Below, piece after piece: positions 1-5,553 of a stretch of DNA of 6,878 nt. Below the pieces are notes generated by a model. The model was not told where the DNA came from. It searched no databases and saw nothing but the letters and a program-made list of their open reading frames with translations. Within the stretch, counting starts at the first letter, position 1, and each line of letters starts with the position of its first letter. The translations under genes were made by a program, and so were the position numbers. This DNA comes from Patescibacteria group bacterium UBA1875. Lineage in GTDB: Bacteria; Patescibacteriota; CPR2; UBA1875. The stretch lies in contig DDHN01000002.1 of assembly GCA_002338125.1 (NCBI GenBank), positions 7,706-14,583 of the forward strand, written 5' to 3'.

Positions 1-327
1 TTCTCTATTATCATTAAAGTAAGAAATCATATCCAGCCAATTGCTACTAAAGCTGACATCATTATCAGATATCACAATATACTTGTTCTTAGTTAACTCA
101 AATCCCTTGTTGATCGCCCTTATAGTGCCTACATTTTTTTTAAATTTATATATATTAACACTACTAAAACCCTGGAATTCATCAACCAGGCTTTCAATTG
201 AAGGACTCGATCCATTGTCAACAACTAACAAATCAATATATTTTCTATCGTTTAGACTTATTGATTCTAATGAATGCCTAAGATACTCATGCGCATTCCA
301 ATTTTTTATCACCAAATCAACTTTCAT
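1..327 (-). CDS. GT2-type glycosyltransferase, N-terminal part (cut by window edge)
   Basis: The first 109 codons are present and the gene continues past the left edge. The translation opens with MKVDLVIKNWNAHEYLRHSL and has the hallmarks of a GT-A fold family 2 transferase. These are an LLVVDNGSS strand-loop around residues 33-41 for the nucleotide-sugar, an NVGTIRAINKGF helix start at 65-76, and an ISDND segment at 86-90 that fits the metal-binding DXD position. Family 2 enzymes transfer a sugar from an NDP-sugar to a glycan or lipid acceptor at the cytoplasmic face. The start codon overlaps the stop of the upstream gene in an ATGA arrangement, so translation is probably coupled. The acceptor and sugar cannot be told, and the C-terminus (including any membrane segments) is outside the window. 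Confidence 0.88.
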   Translation of the reverse strand, partial: MKVDLVIKNWNAHEYLRHSLESISLNDRKYIDLLVVDNGSSPSIESLVDEFQGFSSVNIYKFKKNVGTIRAINKGFELTKNKYIVISDNDVSFSSNWLDMISYFNDNRE

Positions 328-1574
328 ACTATGTTACCCAAACCTTTTTTCAAATTTTTCCTCAAGTTATATTTTTTTCTTAAAACCCTTTTGCCGCCTT
401 CAGACAATTCTTTAATCTTTTTGCTATTATCAAAATCCAATATTTTTTTAACGACCTCATTTTCCTTGTAAGAATCAACCAACAGACCATTAATACCATC
501 TTCAATCTGTTCTACAAGTCCATCTACACTATTCGCAACCACTAGGACATCATTATTATCAACCATCCTAGCCTCTTCTACCAACAGACCAAAAGGCTCT
601 TTATTCGAAGGTATATACATTACCATTCTGCTAAAATTAGTATTTAAAATTCTGTGAGGCAGATAGAAGTCAACATCATCTCTGAATATAGTATTAGATC
701 CTAATTCTTTAATTAGCCTACGATATTGCTTAAGAATCACTTGGTCTTTATTGTAGGGCGAAATAATTAATACAGTCTTAAAACCATACTCTTCTAGCTT
801 TACACCTACCCTAATTGTAGATTCAAAGTTTTTATATTCTTCAGCCCTACCAAAAGATATAATAATTTTATCACTATGCTCTATCCCTAGATCGTTCATT
901 TCCTCGTCACTTAACATACCGAAGCCCACACTATCAAGATAAAAACCATTCTTAAATGTTATGAGTTTTTCCTCTTTCGTACCGTAATCATCTATTAAAT
1001 GATTTTTCATATAGTCACCAATGGACCCAACGAACTGATTCGGGTTATTGTTTATATAGCTAATCGCATCATTTTCCCAACCTAGTCTTTGATTATAATA
1101 ATCCTCATAATTCTCAATAGCTGAATCAACCCCGTGTATCTTAACTGTAGAGTGAGGAACCCAAATGTTTTTGCAGTTTTTGATATTTAATTTAGACAAT
1201 AACCCTGCATATGGAGTATCTAGTATAATATTCAAGATATCACCCCCACTAACTCCCGTTATTTTTAGATTATCTGCAGTATTTTCAACGAGAGTCTTCC
1301 AATTCTCTAAATCACCATATGAGTAGACTCCGTTTGAACCGTTTGAGCACTCTACAATCTTACCTCTTTCCCCAATAATTGCCTTGTTCTTTTCCAGTAC
1401 CTCATTCATATAACCCAATGATTCATTATTATACTCAGGTGTAAACAAATTAATACACGCATCAGGATACAGGTCCCTAAGTGTTTCGATGTAATTCATT
1501 GTCATTGTTCCAAGGCCAGTGTAATGACTTTTTATGCCATCATGAGCAAAAATGTTAATCGTTAATGAATTCAA
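324..1574 (-). CDS. GT4-type (GT-B fold) glycosyltransferase, 416 aa
   Basis: A retaining GT-B glycosyltransferase is likely. The N-terminal half starts with a strand (INIFAHDG, residues 6-13) and a glycine turn (TGLGT, 19-23) as in acceptor-binding Rossmann domains. The C-terminal half starts at IIISFGRAEEYKNFE (247-261). It carries the EX7E motif as E326-PFGLLVE-E334, followed by a DGLVEQIEDGINGLLVD stretch (361-377) typical of the NDP-sugar site. Its length is normal for the family. The start is TTG, chosen because AAAGGAG lies just upstream and the first strand begins right after it; no nearby in-frame ATG fits. The gene overlaps the 3' end of the kinase-like gene by 20 bases and its TGA overlaps the next ATG, so all three genes look like one operon. 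Specificity is unknown; a role in a surface glycan is inferred from the GT2 neighbour. Confidence 0.88.
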   Translation of the reverse strand: MNSLTINIFAHDGIKSHYTGLGTMTMNYIETLRDLYPDACINLFTPEYNNESLGYMNEVLEKNKAIIGERGKIVECSNGSNGVYSYGDLENWKTLVENTADNLKITGVSGGDILNIILDTPYAGLLSKLNIKNCKNIWVPHSTVKIHGVDSAIENYEDYYNQRLGWENDAISYINNNPNQFVGSIGDYMKNHLIDDYGTKEEKLITFKNGFYLDSVGFGMLSDEEMNDLGIEHSDKIIISFGRAEEYKNFESTIRVGVKLEEYGFKTVLIISPYNKDQVILKQYRRLIKELGSNTIFRDDVDFYLPHRILNTNFSRMVMYIPSNKEPFGLLVEEARMVDNNDVLVVANSVDGLVEQIEDGINGLLVDSYKENEVVKKILDFDNSKKIKELSEGGKRVLRKKYNLRKNLKKGLGNIV

Positions 1575-2109
1575 TTATCTCCTTTATATTATTATCTTTA
1601 TATTTATCTTCAATGATTAATAATTTTTTTACCAAGATGGGCATTAAGCTTTCATATACCTCTGATAAAGCCTTCAAGTTTTCAGAATTACCATATGGAT
1701 CTTTGCTAAAATCTGTTTTCTTTAGATAATCCTTGTTTCTGAGATATACAAAATAACAATTATCATTCTCCATAAAATCTTTATAATATTTATCTAAATA
1801 CCAAAATAGAACTTCTGAATAATCATGTTTATTATCTAGTTTATTTTTACAAATATTATATGCTAAAACACTGATAGGACTCCGATCAATAAACACGTCC
1901 TTTTTGTTACTAGCGGCCATTGATTTTTTAATATCTTCGTTTTCCATAAAAATTCTTTGATCAGATTTATTGTGGGATTTTTTTAATTTGTTTAAATCAA
2001 CAACCACTTCTTCAATGCAATCATTGCCCTCTTTCGATAAGTATTGCAATAAGTAACTTTTGCCAGAACACGGTATGCCTTCAAGAAAAATCTTTTTTAC
2101 CATTACCAT
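1555..2109 (-). CDS. P-loop nucleoside/nucleotide-kinase-like protein, 184 aa
   Basis: A small P-loop kinase-fold protein. The Walker A motif is GIPCSGKS (residues 11-18) after a hydrophobic strand (KKIFLE). A DRSP motif at 75-78 matches the DR[S/Y] position of deoxynucleoside kinases and thymidylate kinases. An arginine-bearing VYLRNKDYLKK segment (121-131) would fit the start of the lid region. Length is slightly below typical thymidylate kinase (about 200 aa). It may phosphorylate a nucleoside or nucleotide, but similar small ATPases also occur in polysaccharide loci with unknown substrates. It heads the operon with the two glycosyltransferases. The first ATG is used here; a second in-frame ATG follows two codons later. 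No SD is visible, but an extended -10 box ends six bases before the ATG, suggesting a leaderless message. Confidence 0.8.
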   Translation of the reverse strand: MVMVKKIFLEGIPCSGKSYLLQYLSKEGNDCIEEVVVDLNKLKKSHNKSDQRIFMENEDIKKSMAASNKKDVFIDRSPISVLAYNICKNKLDNKHDYSEVLFWYLDKYYKDFMENDNCYFVYLRNKDYLKKTDFSKDPYGNSENLKALSEVYESLMPILVKKLLIIEDKYKDNNIKEIIEFIND

Positions 2110-2115
2110 ATAGTT

Positions 2116-2124
2116 ATATTAACA
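2116..2124 (-). promoter_or_regulatory. extended -10 box before the kinase-like gene
   Basis: The minus strand reads TGTTAATAT, an extended -10 (TGn followed by TAATAT), six bases before the ATG at 2109. The expected transcription start would fall on or next to the ATG. No good TTGACA-like -35 is seen at normal spacing, which is tolerable for an extended -10 promoter. Placement is inferred from sequence only. Confidence 0.4.
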
Positions 2125-2164
2125 CAAAAATATTAGCGGTCATTATTAAATATGTCATTAATAT

Positions 2165-2191
2165 AAATAAGCTACCGAAAGTAGCTTATTT
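2165..2191 (-). terminator. hairpin terminator downstream of fic
   Basis: Two perfectly complementary 11-base arms (AAATAAGCTAC and GTAGCTTATTT on the plus strand) are separated by a 5-base loop. On the minus strand the stem closes on a TTTCG loop and is followed by TATATTAAT, a T-rich though not uninterrupted tail. It sits about 100 bases after the Fic stop codon and just upstream of the kinase-led operon, as expected for a terminator separating two minus-strand units. Confidence 0.6.
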
Positions 2192-2206
2192 GAAGTGTGT
2201 TCATTC

Positions 2207-2224
2207 TGGCGACCCGGACCGGTT
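2207..2224 (-). repeat. tRNA-3'-end-like direct repeat, copy 1
   Basis: This 18-base stretch matches 3672-3689 at 16 of 18 positions in the same orientation. On the minus strand it reads AACCGGTCCGGGTCGCCA, which resembles the T-stem, acceptor strand, discriminator base and CCA of a tRNA. The bases 5' of it contain a TTCGAAT element like a T-loop, but the T-stem does not pair properly and no D or anticodon arm could be folded, so this is not an intact tRNA. It may be a decayed tRNA or an attachment-site remnant left of the Fic gene. Confidence 0.45.
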
Positions 2225-2289
2225 TCGATTCGAACACCTTCTCGCCTGGATAGAGAGGATTAGACTTGTTTACGACAAATCGGATAGCT

Positions 2290-3414
2290 CTAATTCTTAA
2301 AAATATTCAGATATTCATCAAAGAAAAACTCTCTGTTTCTCTTGAATCCAGTTCTTTCCGTTAAAATACCGATTTTCTGAAACTCTTCGATAATTGCCCC
2401 AGCAGTAGGGAAGCTAATTTTTAGTTCTTTAGAAATTTTCCCAACTGTTACTATTGGTTGACTATATAGATATTCTAAGAGCCTCATTCCAACTTCTTGT
2501 CTTCTTCCAAGCTTACCAACCATAGACTCACATTCATCACGAAGTTTAACAATAGCCTCAAGCGTCTCTTTACTAGAATTAGAAACCTGGATTATACCCA
2601 CTAAAAGAAATCTTATCCATTGCTCAATATCATTTGTTGTGTGAACAAGATTTAACGAGTCATAGTAGGCTGCTCTATTTTTTTCAATATAATCTGATAG
2701 ATATAGTGCAGGTTTTTTTAGGATAGCTTTATCTACAAGATATAAAGTAATCAAAAGTCGACCGATTCTACCATTACCGTCTAGAAACGGATGAATAGTT
2801 TCAAATTGATAATGACTTATAGCAATTTTGATTAAATCAGGCGTTTGAATACGTGAGTTATGCCAATATTTTTCTAAATCCGAAAGAAGCTCCGGTACTT
2901 CTGAAGGATGAGGTGGAACGTAGAAAGCACTTTCAATATTAGCTCCGCCTATCCAATTCTGAGACTTGCGTATCTCTCCTGGGTTTTTATTCTTACCCCT
3001 AGCACCAGAAAGCAGAATTTTATGTGATTCACAAAGTAACCTCATCGAAAGAGGTATTTGAGGCAACTTTGCAATAGCTTTATTCATAGCCTTTATATAA
3101 TTTTGAACTTCTACCCAATCGTCACGTCGTTCAGGATCTATTACCTCTTTGGAAAGAAAGACCTCATCTATTTCCGTTTTAGTACCTTCAATTCGACTAG
3201 AGGTTGTAGCCTCTTTTGCAACATGCATTTTGATATAAAAATCAATATCCGGAACCAAGGTAGAATAAACGTCTAATTCAGCTAAGTTTTTTGTAGCTTT
3301 AAGGAGGAGAGAATCGATTGTTTTGTCTTTCCACTCGAAACCCTTATTAATCTTTTCAGGAGAGAAACTCTTATACCCATGTTTATTTGTAAATACCCCT
3401 GCTTTGAAATTCAT
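2290..3414 (-). CDS. Fic family protein (AMPylator), class II, with C-terminal winged helix
   Basis: A Fic-domain protein that most likely transfers AMP (or another nucleotide-derived group) to a target protein hydroxyl. The active-site motif HPFLDGNGRIGR spans residues 208-219 with catalytic H208 and phosphate-binding N214 and R216/R219 intact. GEIRKSQNWIGG (146-157) and FYVPPHPSEVPELL (164-177) match the conserved region and target-docking flap before it. Near the N-terminus SSRIEG (72-77) fits the inhibitory (S/T)xxxE(G/N) motif, making this a self-inhibited class II Fic whose E76 would block ATP positioning. Residues about 306-360 (GKISKELKISFPTAGAIIEEF) look like a winged helix, so DNA binding or autoregulation is possible. 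Length (374 aa) is normal for this architecture. The ATG is preceded by AGGA at suitable spacing. No antitoxin gene is adjacent, as expected when inhibition is built in. The target is unknown. Confidence 0.93.
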   Translation of the reverse strand: MNFKAGVFTNKHGYKSFSPEKINKGFEWKDKTIDSLLLKATKNLAELDVYSTLVPDIDFYIKMHVAKEATTSSRIEGTKTEIDEVFLSKEVIDPERRDDWVEVQNYIKAMNKAIAKLPQIPLSMRLLCESHKILLSGARGKNKNPGEIRKSQNWIGGANIESAFYVPPHPSEVPELLSDLEKYWHNSRIQTPDLIKIAISHYQFETIHPFLDGNGRIGRLLITLYLVDKAILKKPALYLSDYIEKNRAAYYDSLNLVHTTNDIEQWIRFLLVGIIQVSNSSKETLEAIVKLRDECESMVGKLGRRQEVGMRLLEYLYSQPIVTVGKISKELKISFPTAGAIIEEFQKIGILTERTGFKRNREFFFDEYLNIFKN

Positions 3415-3424
3415 CTATTTTCCT

Positions 3425-3458
3425 AAACTTTAATATAACTATTCCTTATTAAAAGTTT
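3425..3458. promoter_or_regulatory. imperfect inverted repeat in the fic promoter region, candidate operator
   Basis: The arms AAACTTTAATA (3425-3435) and TATTAAAAGTTT (3447-3458) are inverse complements apart from one extra base, separated by 11 bases. The repeat lies 10 to 45 bases upstream of the fic start codon, over the region where its promoter should be; TATATT on the minus strand lies at its left edge. Because the Fic protein has a winged-helix-like C-terminus, autoregulation here is a reasonable but untested idea. AT-rich composition makes chance repeats easier. Confidence 0.35.
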
Positions 3459-3502
3459 AAGCTGTTTTGTTTAATAAGTCAAGAACATATTTAAGTGGGG
3501 AA

Positions 3503-3544
3503 ATTGCGACATTTGTAAAGATTATTGCGACATTTTGTCGCGAT
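3503..3544. repeat. cluster of GCGAC-containing repeats
   Basis: ATTGCGACATTT occurs at 3503-3514 and again at 3524-3535, exactly 21 bases apart. A third, inverted copy (GTCGC within TTTTGTCGCGAT) ends at 3544 and forms a small GCGAC-ATTTT-GTCGC palindrome with the second copy. Two-helical-turn spacing suggests a protein-binding array. It could be an operator for the region between fic and the small ORF, or the end of a lost insertion sequence. No transposase is present nearby, so its nature is open. Confidence 0.5.
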
Positions 3545-3615
3545 AAAAAATAGAGTGTTCGGCGTCCGGTTTGGGTTTGGATGCTTTACTCTCAGTCATA
3601 AATATGGTTCGAACA

Positions 3616-3647
3616 CTAAAATATCCCTTTATAAAGGGATATTTTAG
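3616..3647. promoter_or_regulatory. 32-bp perfect palindrome, candidate operator or two-way terminator
   Basis: The half-site CTAAAATATCCCTTTA is followed directly by its exact inverse complement, giving a 16 + 16 base perfect palindrome with no spacer. A TATAAT hexamer on the plus strand begins two bases after it (3650-3655), so the palindrome covers the -35 and spacer region of that putative promoter. This favours an operator. As RNA it could also form a hairpin ending in a U-rich arm in either direction, but there is no separate U-tract. Confidence 0.5.
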
Positions 3648-3653
3648 ATTATA

Positions 3654-3917
3654 ATGCTTATGCGTCCGTTTTGGCGAGCCGTACCGGTTCAGAACCGTTT
3701 GGGGTCTCTTTCGGAAAATGAGACAGAAACAGATGAAACACATAAAAAGAAGACTGATAGTAGTGTTTCAGGCACTCTTCCGAGGGAACATATAGAAGAA
3801 TTTCAAAAGATCGCCTACGAGGTTGCTGGGATGAAGCTGACTTATTCCGAAGCCTGGGAAGCGGGACATTCACTAGTTAGATTCTTTGATTTGTTAATTA
3901 ATGGTGACGAGTCCTAA
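3654..3917 (+). CDS. small hypothetical protein; real coding part is probably only the C-terminal half
   Basis: The reading frame gives 87 codons. Residues about 44-87 (from PREHIEEFQKIAYEVAG on) are an acidic, amphipathic, probably two-helix unit with a TYSEAWEAGHSLVRFFDLL pattern. It recalls short uncharacterised proteins of about 45-55 aa that I associate with Patescibacteria; this is from memory, not a search. The N-terminal part (MRPFWRAVPVQNRLGSL) is read through a tRNA-3'-end-like repeat and is unlikely to be genuine protein. The only other plausible in-frame start is a TTG at 3699. No SD is visible; TATAAT overlaps the first ATG and the second in-frame ATG (3660) is close to the expected transcription start. 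Function unknown. Confidence 0.4.
   Translation: MLMRPFWRAVPVQNRLGSLSENETETDETHKKKTDSSVSGTLPREHIEEFQKIAYEVAGMKLTYSEAWEAGHSLVRFFDLLINGDES
3672..3689 (-). repeat. tRNA-3'-end-like direct repeat, copy 2
   Basis: Partner of 2207-2224, differing at two positions. On the minus strand it reads AACCGGTACGGCTCGCCA, again like a tRNA acceptor strand with discriminator G and CCA. The preceding bases give CGG-TTCTGAA-CCG, a T-arm-like hairpin whose loop lacks the conserved A58. CGGTTC/GAACCG here is also a local palindrome. No rest of a tRNA was found on either strand. Together the two copies bracket the Fic gene. Confidence 0.45.
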
Positions 3918-3964
3918 GCCTTATTAAAAAGCCATTAAAATATGCATTATATGGATTTATTCAT

Positions 3965-3970
3965 TATAAT
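3965..3970 (+). promoter_or_regulatory. -10 box before the methyltransferase gene
   Basis: A perfect TATAAT lies seven bases before the ATG at 3978, so transcription would start on or beside that ATG and the message would be leaderless. No recognisable -35 is found 17 bases upstream. This box is the main reason for preferring the 3978 start over the upstream in-frame ATGs at 3942, 3951 and 3969. Confidence 0.4.
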
Positions 3971-3977
3971 GTTACTC

Positions 3978-4766
3978 ATGAAAGAACCCAAATTAGATAT
4001 AAAGAATTATTACAAACAGATAAAAGAACTCAATGTAGAACATTATGCCGGTGAAGTCCCTTATTATTCTACAGCTGACCTAAGGGCTGCTGAGAAAAAG
4101 TATCTTTCGGAAATAAAGAGGGGATCATCAATATTAGATCTTGGCTGTGGCTCGGGAAGATTCTCTATTGGAGCTGCAATTAAAGGTTTCGAAGTCACCG
4201 GTGTCGACATAACACCAGCTGCCATCAAAGCTTGTAAGGATAGGGCTAAAAAGAAAAAGCTAGATAACGCACATTTTCTGGTTGGCGATATGACCAAGCT
4301 TCCGTTTAAAGATAACTCCTTTGATTATGTATTTTGCCCCAGATTTGTAATAAACGCCGTTTCAACCCCCGAAATGCGAGAAAAATCAGTTAAGGAAATG
4401 CTTAGGGTAGTTAAAAATAGTAACCCAGTGTTAATAGAAAGTTTTAATTTACTGTATCTTGGTAAGGGGCCTTTTCTTTTTATCAAAAATATTTCCAGTT
4501 ATCTCTATCGAAAGACTAAACTTTTCTTATTGAGAGATAGATACAAGGGGTTACTCCCGGGGGATATTGTATATGAGGCCAACAAAGTCCAAGGTGCATC
4601 CATAGGTTATGCCCACTTATGTACGCCTCTGGAAATAAAACGTCTATCGCCAAAAGGGACAAATTACAAACTTCGATCTATCCACGAGGTTATAAGTGAT
4701 AAAAAGGACTTCTTAAAATATTTCAGGTATTCTATCTGGCTTGAGATAAATCCAGATAACTTATAA
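3978..4766 (+). CDS. class I SAM-dependent methyltransferase, 262 aa
   Basis: A Methyltransf_11-like Rossmann methyltransferase. Motif I is ILDLGCGSGRF (residues 52-62), the acidic residue binding the SAM ribose is D77 in VTGVDITP, the adenine-contact segment is GDMTKLPF (103-110), and motif IV is NSFDYVF (113-119) followed by a long helix and LRVVKNSNPVLIES. The last hundred residues contain a hydrophobic, basic stretch (GPFLFIKNISSYLYRKTKLFLL) and are not recognised; they may bind the acceptor. The substrate cannot be told. The start at 3978 is chosen because MKEPKLDIKNYY begins a normal N-terminus, the extra 12 residues from 3942 are unconvincing, and TATAAT precedes it. The gene is alone on its strand here and its end overlaps the convergent deacetylase gene by 35 bases. 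Confidence 0.85.
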   Translation: MKEPKLDIKNYYKQIKELNVEHYAGEVPYYSTADLRAAEKKYLSEIKRGSSILDLGCGSGRFSIGAAIKGFEVTGVDITPAAIKACKDRAKKKKLDNAHFLVGDMTKLPFKDNSFDYVFCPRFVINAVSTPEMREKSVKEMLRVVKNSNPVLIESFNLLYLGKGPFLFIKNISSYLYRKTKLFLLRDRYKGLLPGDIVYEANKVQGASIGYAHLCTPLEIKRLSPKGTNYKLRSIHEVISDKKDFLKYFRYSIWLEINPDNL

Positions 4767-5517
4767 GCTTATTGTTTTTTAAAAAATTCCTTACTTCCTC
4801 GCTCTTTAAGACCTTTAGTTCTCGTGACCACCAAGTATTAAATTTTGTGTCTACACCTGTGCCAGAAAAACCAGGGTGAACCATTATCTCAATAGTCCCC
4901 GTGGAGTATTTTTTAATACTATTTATAAAATTCTCTGGCGTAGCTCTATGAATATTACCCTTATAGTCAGTAGCAAAATGATCCGTTACTATTAGCCTTT
5001 TAGATTTAAATGGGATCCTAACTATTTCTGATTTTCTGATAGGTAATCTTAAAGGAATTGAATACTCTTCTGCAATCCTACAAAAAACTGGTAAAAGATT
5101 AGCTGACCCATGTATATGATGATGCGAAGTTATATTTGAAGGCTTCTTCCCCATACCATCTATAAACACATCTAACTGGGCCTTTAGTTCATTATAGACA
5201 GCTTTCTGACTTACATTTTCAATTAAATCCCAGAAGTCCTCTTTATCTTGCGAATAAAAAAATCCATTCTTATCAGTAATGCCCCTTATTGGAGTTAGCG
5301 GTTTTGCGTTTGTAATGCCGTTGTCACTAGATAACACAAAATGAATACCTATCGAATATTCTGTTTTTGAAAATTTGTTAAACGCATCTTCCGAGCCCGG
5401 CATATTGACCATAATACTGGAGTCAGTAATCAGTCCGTTCTTAAAACAATGTAAAATACATTCATTTATATTTTGGCTTCGGCCTAAATCATCTGCATTT
5501 ATAATAATTCTTCTCAT
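4732..5517 (-). CDS. ChbG/YdjC-family carbohydrate deacetylase, 261 aa
   Basis: A YdjC-fold polysaccharide deacetylase-like enzyme, expected to remove N-acetyl groups from acetylated sugars using a divalent metal. Family markers are present in order: NADDLG at residues 7-12 (metal or catalytic aspartates D9/D10), GIHF with H59 in the position of the usual GLHL motif, SHHHIHG at 131-137 holding the metal-binding histidines, and EIMVHPGF (210-217). Length is typical (about 250-290 aa). The ATG at 5517 starts directly at the first beta strand (RRIIINADDLG). No SD precedes it; the upstream sequence is a GC-rich hairpin and the previous stop codon is 23 bases away, so read-through from the fusion kinase gene is possible. 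With the glycosyltransferases and methyltransferase it suggests glycan modification in this region, though the genes are not one operon. Confidence 0.9.
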   Translation of the reverse strand: MRRIIINADDLGRSQNINECILHCFKNGLITDSSIMVNMPGSEDAFNKFSKTEYSIGIHFVLSSDNGITNAKPLTPIRGITDKNGFFYSQDKEDFWDLIENVSQKAVYNELKAQLDVFIDGMGKKPSNITSHHHIHGSANLLPVFCRIAEEYSIPLRLPIRKSEIVRIPFKSKRLIVTDHFATDYKGNIHRATPENFINSIKKYSTGTIEIMVHPGFSGTGVDTKFNTWWSRELKVLKSEEVRNFLKNNKLISYLDLSQAR

Positions 5518-5529
5518 TTTATTAGGAGA

Positions 5530-5553
5530 GGAGGGGGCCCTCAGGCCCCCTCC
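5530..5553 (-). terminator. GC-rich hairpin over the stop codon of the fusion kinase gene
   Basis: Ten perfectly paired bases (GGAGGGGGCC with GGCCCCCTCC on the minus strand) enclose a TGAG tetraloop that contains the TGA stop of the fusion kinase gene. The stem could terminate or stabilise its transcript, but the following bases (TCTCCTAATAAAA) are not a U-tract, so intrinsic termination is uncertain. The hairpin also marks the left edge of the GC-rich segment and occupies the space where the deacetylase gene would have an SD. Confidence 0.45.

Noticed and set aside
2207..2300. Possible intact tRNA on either strand (TTCGAAT-like loop, GCCTGGATAGAG D-arm-like piece)
   Set aside because: The T-stem does not pair, no acceptor 5' partner (GACCCGG) is present at the right distance, and the anticodon stem fails. 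The D-arm-like piece is in the opposite orientation to the CCA-like end.
3522..3599. Minus-strand mini-ORF of 25 codons (MTESKASKPKPDAEHSIFYR...) framed by AGTGTTCG/CGAACACT at 3554-3561 and 3610-3617
   Set aside because: No SD or convincing promoter, overlaps the GCGAC repeats, and the 8-base inverted pair is 48 bases apart. It could be the tail of a lost gene, but nothing supports expression.
3942..3977. Methyltransferase start at the first in-frame ATG (3942)
   Set aside because: The added 12 residues are hydrophobic and Met-rich without an SD, and the segment contains the TATAAT used as -10. It remains possible.
4763..4786. Terminator between the convergent methyltransferase and deacetylase genes (ATAAGCTTAT followed by T6A6)
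   Set aside because: The stem is a loopless 10-base AT-rich palindrome inside the deacetylase coding sequence and not stable enough to call.
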